A stretch of 32,131 bases of DNA from the NCBI GenBank assembly GCA_030603035.1, contig JAUVYQ010000011.1:1-32131 (forward strand), written 5' to 3'. The position numbers were made by a program, and so were the translations under genes. This document shows, piece after piece, positions 6,867 through 14,926 of this stretch (the stretch's first letter is position 1; each line of letters begins with the position of its first letter). A model generated the notes under the pieces. That model saw only the letters and a list, made by a program, of their open reading frames with translations. It searched no databases and was not told the DNA's origin. Source of the stretch: Phycisphaerae bacterium (GTDB lineage: Bacteria; Planctomycetota; Phycisphaerae; Sedimentisphaerales; SG8-4).

Positions 6867-7581
6867 TTACTCAAACTGACCGGTTCTATTTTTTGGACAC
6901 GGATTTACACGGAGTTATTGCCACAAAGACACCAAGACACTAAGAATATTTAATTATTAGCCACAGGGAGCACAGAGGATTCAATAATATTTAGCCACGA
7001 ATTGACACGAATTAGCACGAATTTTTTTTAGACGCAGATACCTATGGCATAAATTGCGCTGATTGACGCGGATTTTTAGAATTGACCCCGGCTTGTGGGT
7101 GCACAGGAGCTCACCCTGGGGGCAGGCGGGAATTGGGGGTTTGGTTCGTATTGCGTATGTCATATATCGGGAAAGTGAAAAACTTAAAGTCAAAAGTGCA
7201 AAACCACAGTGCAAAATCAAAAGAAAGTTTGGCCTTGACGGATTAAAGAGGTTTGGGTAGTATATAGCCACTGATTTCACTGATTAACACGGATTTTTTA
7301 TTTTGACGGGAATTGTGGGTTTGAGTATTGTATAGCACGAAAGTGGGATACGGCATTTCAGGAGCTGGGGATGGATACCCGAATGTTTCATGTTTGGTAA
7401 AGCCGGAGAACGTTGGTGAAACTGATGGAGTAATGCGATTTATTGGCACCAAAAACAACGCACTTTAAGAGTTTATCTGGGCTAACATTTACTAACAGCT
7501 TTACACTTAATTTCTTTAAAAAGTGATAGTCCGTTAAGAAGGGTCATAAAAACCAACTTAAGGAAAAATCGGATTAATCTT
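6867..7581. repeat. 715-nt gene-free region packed with dispersed repeats
   Basis: Repeats recognised in order: GGACACGGATTTACACGGAG (about 6893), GCCACAAAGACACCAAGACAC (about 6921), AGCCACAGGGAGCACAGAGG (about 6960), TAGCCACGAATTGACACGAA with TTAGCACGAA (about 6992-7021), a GATTGACGCGGATTTTTAGA segment, a 57-nt AAAGTGAAAAACTTAAAG... element (7171-7227), and AGCCACTGATTTCACTGATT with AACACGGATT (about 7266-7292). Short frames on both strands consist of this material. From about 7300 to 7581 I recognise nothing beyond a weak purine-rich site (AAGGAAAAA, about 7560) ahead of the next gene. Confidence 0.6.
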
Positions 7582-9663
7582 ATGATAAAGCTATATCAAT
7601 ATCAAGAGGTTGAACTCATAGAGAAATCTCGAATAAATGTGAATATCATTAGGGTGTTTCTAGCTTTTTTATTGACAATTATCGTTGCCGACCACTCGTT
7701 TGGTTATACTCCTCCTGATATCCCAAGAGAAAAAATCTCTATCGATATTCCTAGCGATATAAGGGGATATATCGAAAAGTTGTATTCTCCAGATGCGGCA
7801 GTGCGTTTGTCTGCTGCTCACTCTTTGGGAAGAATGGGTGAACAAGCAGTTCAAGCAATACCATTTTTGATTGAACTTTTAGGAGATGATACAAGACTTT
7901 TTGGGGGATATAAGGGAGCCAGTCCTGGCGTAGAAGCAGCAGAGGCATTAGGTAAAATAGGCAGCCCCGCAGTGAAGCCGTTGATTGCAGTTCTTAAACA
8001 TGATAATAATACAATGCGAACGAATGCAACGCGATCGCTGGTAAGGATAGATGTAGATGCGGTAGAGCATTTAATTATTGCGCTAAAAGATAAAGATCCA
8101 AATATGCGGGGACAAGCAGCAATAGCTTTGGGAGAAATGAAAGATAGACGCGCGACAGCACATCTGATTTCAATTGCAAAAGATCCAGATGCATTTGTCC
8201 GTTCCAATGTTATTAGGGCACTTGGTAGAATCAAAGGTTCCGAAGTATTCGATGTCTTGCTTTCCGCACTTCAAGATGAGAATGTAGAGGTAAGAAGAAA
8301 TGCTGCAAGAGCATGCCGCAACTATGCCTTGGACAGGTACCCTGACAAAGTGGAAGATATAATCGCTGCTTTAGAAGATCGGGATGCGATGGTTCGGCAG
8401 AGTGCGGCATATGCATTAGGTGCGACGAAAGAGAGCATCGCTATAGAAGGGTTGATTATTGCATTAAGGGATGAAAAGGACTCCGTACGAAGTTGTGCAG
8501 CATTTGCACTGGGGAGAATAGGGGACAGTCGAGCAGTAGAACCGTTGATTCTGGCTTTAGATGATGAGCATCACAATGTGAGAAACAGGACAATATGGGC
8601 ACTGGGGGAAATTGCTGATCGCCGAGCAGTAGAATCTTTAATTCCGTGCCTGAGAGATAAATTATGGCAAAATCGAGCAAGCGCCGCAAGAGCATTAGGC
8701 AAACTAAAAGACACCCGGGCCGTGGAAACGTTGATTGACGCATTGGACGATAAGGAAGTCCCAGTTAGAGAAGCTGTGATCCAAGCACTCGGAGAAATAG
8801 GGGATAGTCGTGCAACAACAATTCTTATTAAAGCATTGAAGACGAATGTCGCAGAGGACACGGACCGCCGATTGAAACGAAGAGCAGCTGAAGCTTTGGG
8901 TAAGCTGAGGAGTGTTGAGGCAGTAGAACCACTGATTGATGTCCTTTCGGGTGACAATCTCGGGATAGTCAGAAGAATTGCGGCTAGCGCGCTTGGCGAA
9001 ATAAAGGATCCACGAGCTGCAGAACCTTTGTTTGCGGTGTTAATGGAAGGGCCGGGTCACGAGCTCCGAGAAGAGGCAGGGCGCGCATTGGGAAAAATAG
9101 ATGACCTCCGGGGAACAGAACCTTTCTTGATCTCATTGAAGAATAAACAGGTGAATTTGTATAAGCGACAAAGAGCAGCCTGGGTGTTGGGAAGGATAGG
9201 GAGCACTAGTGCAGTGGAAACTTTAGTTGCTATTCTGGAAGATGAGAGCGAGAGTGTTGAAATTCGTTGTTCGGTAGCAACCGCGCTGGGAAAAACAAAG
9301 GCTGCGCAGGCAGTGGATATTTTGATTGCCGCCTTGAAGAATAAGGATTCACGTATCCGAAGTAGAGCTGCATCTTCACTGTGGAACATAAAGGATCCAA
9401 GGGCAATTGCATCTTTGATCGCTACTCTGAAGGATGATGACCCAGATGTACGAGTGAAAGCGACATGGGCACTGGCGTCCATAAAGGAGCAATGGGCAAT
9501 TAAACCTTTGATAGATTTGCTAAATCTAAAGCATCGCGATCCTGGAGTGCAGCGAAACTCTGTATCGATGTTGCAGAGGATAACGGGGAAAAGATTTGGT
9601 ACAGACTATGCAAAGTGGCAAAGGTGGTGGAAGTATAACAAGGATAATATTTATGAGAATTAA
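7582..9663 (+). CDS. Exported HEAT/PBS-lyase-like repeat protein
   Basis: A 693-residue protein made almost entirely of HEAT-like (PBS-lyase type) helical repeats of about 31 residues, roughly 18 of them, each with a pattern like DSRAVEPLI.AL.D....VR..A..ALG.IG. Such arrays are protein-interaction scaffolds and give no catalytic function by themselves. A hydrophobic stretch at about 23-36 (IIRVFLAFLLTIIVADHSFG) looks like a signal peptide behind a longer than usual N-terminal region; an internal start is possible but no better site is visible. The C-terminus (ITGKRFGTDYAKWQRWWKYNK) is a tail often seen on planctomycete HEAT proteins. It stands alone between two repeat-rich or empty gaps, so its partner cannot be inferred. 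Confidence 0.85.
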   Translation: MIKLYQYQEVELIEKSRINVNIIRVFLAFLLTIIVADHSFGYTPPDIPREKISIDIPSDIRGYIEKLYSPDAAVRLSAAHSLGRMGEQAVQAIPFLIELLGDDTRLFGGYKGASPGVEAAEALGKIGSPAVKPLIAVLKHDNNTMRTNATRSLVRIDVDAVEHLIIALKDKDPNMRGQAAIALGEMKDRRATAHLISIAKDPDAFVRSNVIRALGRIKGSEVFDVLLSALQDENVEVRRNAARACRNYALDRYPDKVEDIIAALEDRDAMVRQSAAYALGATKESIAIEGLIIALRDEKDSVRSCAAFALGRIGDSRAVEPLILALDDEHHNVRNRTIWALGEIADRRAVESLIPCLRDKLWQNRASAARALGKLKDTRAVETLIDALDDKEVPVREAVIQALGEIGDSRATTILIKALKTNVAEDTDRRLKRRAAEALGKLRSVEAVEPLIDVLSGDNLGIVRRIAASALGEIKDPRAAEPLFAVLMEGPGHELREEAGRALGKIDDLRGTEPFLISLKNKQVNLYKRQRAAWVLGRIGSTSAVETLVAILEDESESVEIRCSVATALGKTKAAQAVDILIAALKNKDSRIRSRAASSLWNIKDPRAIASLIATLKDDDPDVRVKATWALASIKEQWAIKPLIDLLNLKHRDPGVQRNSVSMLQRITGKRFGTDYAKWQRWWKYNKDNIYEN

Positions 9664-9871
9664 TTACTAAAATGGCAAGTCAGCATTTATTAGGTTTACA
9701 GCAACTGTGAAGCGAATGACAAACACCTAGAAAACCCTGACTTTTAATTATGAGATATGGTGTCACTTTACAGACGCAAGATCATCATTAGTGATTCAAA
9801 GGTCAATAAACGATTGGAATAGCGGATAGAGGTAAGGATGAGTTTTTTTTGGCTGAAGAAAGGATTTGAAG

Positions 9872-11224
9872 GTGTTGGAAACGTTATTAGAACAACTGTC
9901 TTGTGAGCAATATCACGAAGGTATATTCAGCGCTCTGAAAGAAGCAGACGGTGAAGTTTATGAGTTAATAAGAAGAGAGTACGAACGGCTGCAAAATAGT
10001 ATTCAACTTCTCGCGGCGGAGAATCGCTGCTCGCCGGCGGTTTTAGCGGCCCTTGGCTCGGTCGTTCAGAACAAGACAGCCGAGGGCTTTGTCGGGGCCA
10101 GATTGCACGGAGGCTGCGAGGTTGTTGACGATGTGGAGCGGCTTGCCGTGGCCAGGGCCAAAGAGGCCTTCGGCGCCAAGTATGCAAATGTACAGCCGCA
10201 TTCCGGCACACAAGCCAACCAGATTGTCCTTACTGCGCTACTGAATAGCGGCGATAAGGTGCTGAGTATGGGCTTAGACCAGGGTGGACATTATTCGCAC
10301 GGGGCAAGAGATTCTTTCTCGGGTAAATTCTTTGAAGTAGAAAATTATTATGTTGATAGGGAAACTTTTCTTCTGGATTACGATGCTGTCAGGCAGCAGG
10401 CACACAAAGTCAAACCCAAACTTATTATATGTGGTGCCAGCGCCTATTCCAGAACGATAGATTTCAAAAAGTTTAGAGAGATTGCGGAGAGCATAGGGGC
10501 ATACCTTTTAGCGGACATCTCACACATATCGGGATTGGTGGTGGCTGGCGCTCATCCTTCTCCTGTAAATTATGCGCATTTTACAACGACAAGTACGTAT
10601 AAGCCGGGAGGGCCCAGAGGCGGCCTGATAGTGATGGGATCGAGAGACGACAGACGACAGACGACGGACGACAGACGAGAATTGTGGGAGCTTATCGACA
10701 GAGCGACATTTCCGGGGGTGCAGGGGACGCCTTATCTGAATAATGTAGCGGCTAAAGCGGTTTTCTTCAAGGAAACACTTTCCGATAAATACAAAGTCAG
10801 GCAATTCAAAATCATAGAAAATGCGAAAAGACTTGCAAATAACTTGCTGGATTTGGGATATGATGTTTTAACCGGCGGGACAGACAACCATATGGTTCTG
10901 ATAAACGTTAGCAATTTGCGAGATGATTTGACGGGTGTCGTGGCGCAAAAGTGCCTTGAGGAGTGCGGCATAATTGTCGATATAAATAAGCTGCCCTACG
11001 ATAAGAGGCGTGCTGCGGTTACCGGCGGTATCAGATTAGGCACACCTATTGTTACAAAGAACGGAATGGGGACAGAGGAAATGGACAGGATATCCGGGCT
11101 GATAGATGCAATATTAAAGCGGGTAAAAATAATAAACGATACTGAATATAAAATAGCCGAATCCTTCAAGGGAAATAGCCGAGACAAAGTAAAGGTACTG
11201 TGCCGGAAGTTCCCTATGCGTTAA
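9872..11224 (+). CDS. Serine hydroxymethyltransferase-family PLP enzyme, divergent
   Basis: A fold-type I PLP enzyme of the SHMT family. Seen: ENRCSPAVLAALG, GGCEVVDDVERLA, NVQPHSGTQANQ, ADISHISGLVVAG, the PLP-lysine motif TTTSTYKPGGPRGG (K244), FPGVQGTPYLNNVAAKAVFFKE and GGTDNHMVLINV. All family blocks are present, but signature residues differ from housekeeping GlyA: the usual TTTHKTLRGPRGG is TSTYKPGGPRGG, and the YPGKRYYGG block reads FVGARLHGG. It may therefore be a paralogue with another aldol or transaldol substrate rather than GlyA itself. I start at the GTG at 9872, 7 nt after GAAGAAAGGA; the TTG at 9866 is too close to that site. The insertion GSRDDRRQTTDDRRE (about 256-270) is read from a tandem repeat (10641-10680). 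It lies upstream of the glycan gene run, 114 nt before a GT2. Confidence 0.82.
   Translation: MLETLLEQLSCEQYHEGIFSALKEADGEVYELIRREYERLQNSIQLLAAENRCSPAVLAALGSVVQNKTAEGFVGARLHGGCEVVDDVERLAVARAKEAFGAKYANVQPHSGTQANQIVLTALLNSGDKVLSMGLDQGGHYSHGARDSFSGKFFEVENYYVDRETFLLDYDAVRQQAHKVKPKLIICGASAYSRTIDFKKFREIAESIGAYLLADISHISGLVVAGAHPSPVNYAHFTTTSTYKPGGPRGGLIVMGSRDDRRQTTDDRRELWELIDRATFPGVQGTPYLNNVAAKAVFFKETLSDKYKVRQFKIIENAKRLANNLLDLGYDVLTGGTDNHMVLINVSNLRDDLTGVVAQKCLEECGIIVDINKLPYDKRRAAVTGGIRLGTPIVTKNGMGTEEMDRISGLIDAILKRVKIINDTEYKIAESFKGNSRDKVKVLCRKFPMR
10641..10680 (+). repeat. GACGACA tandem repeat within the SHMT-family gene
   Basis: About 40 nt of imperfect 7-8 nt units (CGACAGACGACAGACGACGG and similar) encode RDDRRQTTDDRRE at a surface position, between the PLP-lysine loop and the FPGVQG block, where other SHMTs have only a short connection. 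It preserves the reading frame. Confidence 0.65.
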
Positions 11225-11338
11225 GGACCGAGTTTGACAGCACCTTTTGTCGGCCACTTCTTTGGGCGGTGGAACCGGAGGGAGCTGGCAGGATATTTGG
11301 GATTAAGGATTTAATTTTTATTTTTCAGGATTATAAAA

Positions 11339-12331
11339 GTGAATCAGAGGAAAGCAATTTCGGTGGTAGTAACTATTCCGGCCTTTAATGAGGCGGCGAC
11401 GGTGGCGGAGGTAATTGAGGCCATACCGAGTGACATTGCCGGAGTAGAGGGTATTGATGTTGTGGTAATAAATGACGGCAGCACAGACGATACGGCCAAG
11501 GTAGCGGCTGAGGCGGGAGCGAAAGTCGTTAGTTTCAGCCACAACAAGGGCCTTGGGGCTGCGTTTGGTCAAGGACTGCGCACGGCTCTTGGGCTTGGGG
11601 CCGGTATCATTGTTAATATCGATGCTGATGGCCAGTTCAACCCTGAAGATATACCAAAATTGCTTGTGCCAATCATTGAGGGCAGGGCCGATATGGTTAC
11701 GGCGAGCCGGTTTGCAGACTATGATTTGATTCCGAAAATGCCGTGGATAAAGAAGTGGGGCAACAGAAGAGCTGCTAATATTGTGAACAAGCTGACGGGG
11801 CAGGAGTTGCATGATGTTTCGTGCGGGTTCCGGGCGTACAGCCGTGATGCTGCTCTGCGGGCAACGTTACTGGGTGGACACACATATACCCACGAGGTCA
11901 TACTTGATCTGGCTTTTCGCGGGCTGCGGATTATTGAGGTGCCCGTGAAGGTTATTGGCGTGCGCAAGGTCGGCAAGAGCAGAGTCGCCGGCAATGTGTG
12001 GAAATACGGCTGGAATAGTTTAATGATAATTCTAAGGGCATACAGGGATTATAGGCCAACGCGCGTCTTCGGCGGAATCAGCGTCGCATTTTTGCTGTTA
12101 GCCCTGGCTTGCGGCATATTTGTGCTGCGCCATTATCTGGCGACCGGTGGGTTTTCACCATATATTTTTGTAGCCTTTCTGGGTGCCGGTTTCGGTTTTG
12201 TTTCGCTTATCTGTTACATAACCGCGCTGCTGGCCGGAACGATAAACCGTCTGAGAATTTTACAGGACGAGCAGCTGTTTTTGTTGCGTAAGCAGGAATA
12301 TAAGCGGATAGCGGATAGTAATAGCGGATAG
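11339..12331 (+). CDS. Family 2 glycosyltransferase, DPM1/GtrB-like, with C-terminal membrane segments
   Basis: This GT-A enzyme probably transfers a sugar from a nucleotide donor to a polyprenyl phosphate, feeding GT-C enzymes such as the next gene. Seen: VVVTIPAFNEAATVAEVIEAIP, VINDGSTDDT, the DADGQ metal motif, DMVTASRF, DVSCGFRAYSRDA and YTHEVILDLAFRGLRIIEVPVK, the usual dolichyl-phosphate-sugar synthase order, followed by two hydrophobic helices in the last 90 residues that anchor it in the membrane. The GTG start at 11339 is preceded by CAGGA at about 8 nt. The C-terminal residues KRIADSNSG are read from the GCGGATA tandem repeat that fills the gap to the next gene, so the original stop codon has probably been displaced. 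Confidence 0.88.
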   Translation: MNQRKAISVVVTIPAFNEAATVAEVIEAIPSDIAGVEGIDVVVINDGSTDDTAKVAAEAGAKVVSFSHNKGLGAAFGQGLRTALGLGAGIIVNIDADGQFNPEDIPKLLVPIIEGRADMVTASRFADYDLIPKMPWIKKWGNRRAANIVNKLTGQELHDVSCGFRAYSRDAALRATLLGGHTYTHEVILDLAFRGLRIIEVPVKVIGVRKVGKSRVAGNVWKYGWNSLMIILRAYRDYRPTRVFGGISVAFLLLALACGIFVLRHYLATGGFSPYIFVAFLGAGFGFVSLICYITALLAGTINRLRILQDEQLFLLRKQEYKRIADSNSG

Positions 12332-12356
12332 CGGATACGCTAAATGCTAAGCGCTA
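12304..12356. repeat. GCGGATA tandem repeat and GCTAA-rich repeat across a gene junction
   Basis: Four copies of GCGGATA and then CGCTAAATGCTAAGCGCTAA span the end of the GT2 gene and reach to the ATG of the next gene at 12357. A related TACGCTAAACGATAT lies against the gspE start. No Shine-Dalgarno sequence survives in the junction. Confidence 0.6.
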
Positions 12357-14210
12357 ATGAAGAAGAATAGACGCAGAGTTTCAGAAAAGGGGCCGGTTCA
12401 GAAGGCGACGGGCACAACAGCTCTGGCTGAGCTGGGATTGGGACAAGACCGCTTCAAGCTGACTAAGCTCGACTATATTTTGGCTCCGCTGATAGGTCTC
12501 TTTGCAGCTCTTTTGACTTTCCCGCATGTCGGAACAGCTATCAATTGGGACGACCTGCTTTATATGAATATGTCGATAAACACAGCGTATGAGGCCTGGC
12601 AGCTGTACGTGCTGAACCGTTACGGACACATATATCTGCTGAAATTTTTCTTTTTTATTACCGGTGATTGTATAACCGCGGGCAGAGTGTACTGGTGCTT
12701 TATGTTTTTCGGCACAGGCGTTTTGGTGTACTGGTGCGCGAAGATACTTGCGGGCAAAAGGGGTTATGTTATAGGCGTAATAGCTGCGGTGCTGTTTCTC
12801 GTGCAGCCGCTTTTTGTTGTCCGAGAATGGGGCTGTCCGCTGGCGGACTTTGGCGCAATGCTCTGGGTAATGTTGGGTGCTTTTGTATATCTGGCATTTC
12901 CCGTCAATACGCAAAAGCATCGACGGTGGATTCTCATGGCATTGGGCCTTATATTTTTCTGGGCGATGAAGTCAAAAGAAACAGGCATCTGTATGATTGT
13001 TCTGTTTCTTGGACTGGGCAGAGAAGAATCCGGCGTTTTCAATATTAGGCGATTTGCCCGTGACATCGGCTGGGCCTGCCTTGGCGGGTTTACAGGCTGC
13101 GTAGTATTTATGATGCTCGATGGGGTCTTTGTGGGGGATGCTTTTTTCTCAATTCGCCCCTCCAATGTGGCGGTGGTACTCGATAAGAATATCAATCGGC
13201 CGCCGGAGACTCTTGGTCGTCTTGCCGGAACTCGTGAGGTTATGTCATGGTATGCGGGCATGGCCAAGCATGAATGGCTTGTTGCTTTGTTTGCTCCTTT
13301 TATGCTGTATTTGCTGATTGGCTGGAAGTCAGTCAGTCGGGAATTCAACATACGAGAAAAAATGGTATGGCTGATTCCTCTTGTTCTGATGGTATTCTTA
13401 GCATACGCACCGTCGCGGTTCTGGGTTCTGCCACGGTATTTCTCGCCTGCTATACCTTTAGTTTGTGTATGGGCAGCACAATTCTTCTGGTTTGACGTCA
13501 GCGGAACAGTGTCGGCAGGTAAAAGCGGTCAGGCCATACCAAAGATGGTTGTTGCAGCAGGGCTGATACTGCTGGCTTTTCTCACTGTTTATATTTTTAT
13601 GTCTTTTGTGCCTGATATTTCGAGATTTTACAACTTTATGCGATATAGGGTATTGGAGGTGCGCTTCAAGACGAGCGAAAATGTTTTCTATGCCGTCGGC
13701 ATAGTGCCGTTGACTGTAACAATTCTGTTGGTGACGGGTGTGCTTGCCAAAAAGCGGGGACTGACGGTTTTGTTCATTTCGTTTTTGTGCCTGTTTTTGC
13801 TGATTTGGCAGCCGTTCCGATTTGACTTCAGTGAAAATGGAATGAAAGCAACGGTCAATAAAAGTGAATGGAGGTTCCTGCCCTATAAAGTTTTTCAGGA
13901 TGAGTTTCAGTTCGACAAGGATATAAAAGTGCTGATTTCGGAAGATGTCCACAACCGTTCCTGGATGTTGGGTAAACGTGTGAACTCGCAAAGCTGGATG
14001 TTCAATGTATTTTTCAACCAAAAGTACGGTGAAGAGCATTTTATTCATGGGACCTGGGAGGACATATTGAAGGGTGATTACACCTATGGCATTGTGACCC
14101 AGCGGGATTGGGAAGGCATTGGTAAAAAGCACAACGTGGCTCATCTGATAAGAGATTATGTCGTCAAATCGGATATAAGAATACAGCTACTTCTGCTTAA
14201 AAGACGCTGA
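12357..14210 (+). CDS. Polytopic membrane protein, probable GT-C glycosyltransferase
   Basis: A 617-residue integral membrane protein with roughly ten hydrophobic segments and a soluble C-terminal part of about 100 residues. The first periplasmic loop after TM1 carries an acidic pair (AINWDDLLYM, about residue 61-70), as in GT-C enzymes that use polyprenyl-phosphate sugars; other features fit only loosely (REWGCPLADFGAMLW, FWAMKSKETG). The gene directly follows a polyprenyl-phosphate glycosyltransferase and is followed 5 nt later by a methyltransferase remnant, so it belongs to the glycan operon. Substrate unknown. The ATG at 12357 lies directly in repeat sequence with no Shine-Dalgarno sequence; translation may depend on coupling to the gene before it. 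GT-C membership is inference. Confidence 0.7.
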   Translation: MKKNRRRVSEKGPVQKATGTTALAELGLGQDRFKLTKLDYILAPLIGLFAALLTFPHVGTAINWDDLLYMNMSINTAYEAWQLYVLNRYGHIYLLKFFFFITGDCITAGRVYWCFMFFGTGVLVYWCAKILAGKRGYVIGVIAAVLFLVQPLFVVREWGCPLADFGAMLWVMLGAFVYLAFPVNTQKHRRWILMALGLIFFWAMKSKETGICMIVLFLGLGREESGVFNIRRFARDIGWACLGGFTGCVVFMMLDGVFVGDAFFSIRPSNVAVVLDKNINRPPETLGRLAGTREVMSWYAGMAKHEWLVALFAPFMLYLLIGWKSVSREFNIREKMVWLIPLVLMVFLAYAPSRFWVLPRYFSPAIPLVCVWAAQFFWFDVSGTVSAGKSGQAIPKMVVAAGLILLAFLTVYIFMSFVPDISRFYNFMRYRVLEVRFKTSENVFYAVGIVPLTVTILLVTGVLAKKRGLTVLFISFLCLFLLIWQPFRFDFSENGMKATVNKSEWRFLPYKVFQDEFQFDKDIKVLISEDVHNRSWMLGKRVNSQSWMFNVFFNQKYGEEHFIHGTWEDILKGDYTYGIVTQRDWEGIGKKHNVAHLIRDYVVKSDIRIQLLLLKRR

Positions 14211-14215
14211 ATCGA

Positions 14216-14926
14216 ATGAATAAGCACGATCGCAAAATTCGGCGACAAAAAGCGAACAAGACGATTGCCGTCCTCGAGGATTATATTGGAGATCTTAAGG
14301 CGCTGTCTGCTTTAGATATCGGTTGTTCAACAGGCTTAATGACGGAATTGTACGCTGAGAAGTTCAAAAAAATAATAGGGATAGATATTGATAAGCCCGC
14401 GATAAAGTCTGCTATCCAAAATAGCTTATAAACAAATTTGGAGTTCTACGTTAAAGATGCCATGAATACTCGTTTTGAGGACGAATCATTTGATGTTGTA
14501 ATTTGCACGCATACCTACGAGCATGTGCCAGATTCTTTGAAATTGATGGCAGAAATCTATAGGATTCTAAAGTTTCAGGGAGTTTGCTATTTTGCTGCCG
14601 GCAACCGGTTGCGCCTTATCGAACCTTATTATAAACTGCCCTTACTTTCGGTTATCCCGAAGTCCTTTGCTCACATTTATCTTCGGCTTTTTAGAAAAGG
14701 GGATTTCTATTACGAAAACCATTTAACCCTTTGGGGTTTAAGGAAATTGGTTTCAGAATTTACAGTCATTGACTATACGTTCAAGATTGTGAGGGATCCG
14801 GAGAAGTTTTATGCAACAGAGATGATAACACCCGGGTCTCTTCGCCAAAAATTAGCTTTAGGATTCCTAAAGGTAACCTATTGGCTTTCTCCATCTTATG
14901 TGTGGTTATTACAAAAGTATAAATGA
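14216..14926 (+). pseudogene. SAM-dependent methyltransferase interrupted by one in-frame stop
   Basis: A class I methyltransferase (Methyltransf_11 type) of about 236 codons. The first part has the SAM-binding loop LDIGCSTGLMTELYA and the acidic residue after strand 2 (GIDIDKPAI). The second part has FEDESFDVVICTHTYEHVPD, the motif-IV region, then a lipopolysaccharide-methyltransferase-like C-terminus. Both parts are in the same frame, separated only by TAA at 14429-14431 (AQNSL-stop-TNLEFYVKDAM style junction). A CAA to TAA transition would explain it. Nothing else is disrupted, so this is a recent mutation, a sequencing error, or a read-through case. The ATG lies 5 nt after the preceding stop, and the gene's own stop overlaps the next ATG (ATGA), so it sits inside a tight operon. 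Confidence 0.8.

Noticed and set aside
7063..7260. Short frames in the 6867-7581 gap
   Set aside because: Made of repeat sequence on both strands.
10641..10680. Possible CRISPR-like array
   Set aside because: Units are 7-8 nt without spacers, inside a coding frame; it is a simple tandem repeat.
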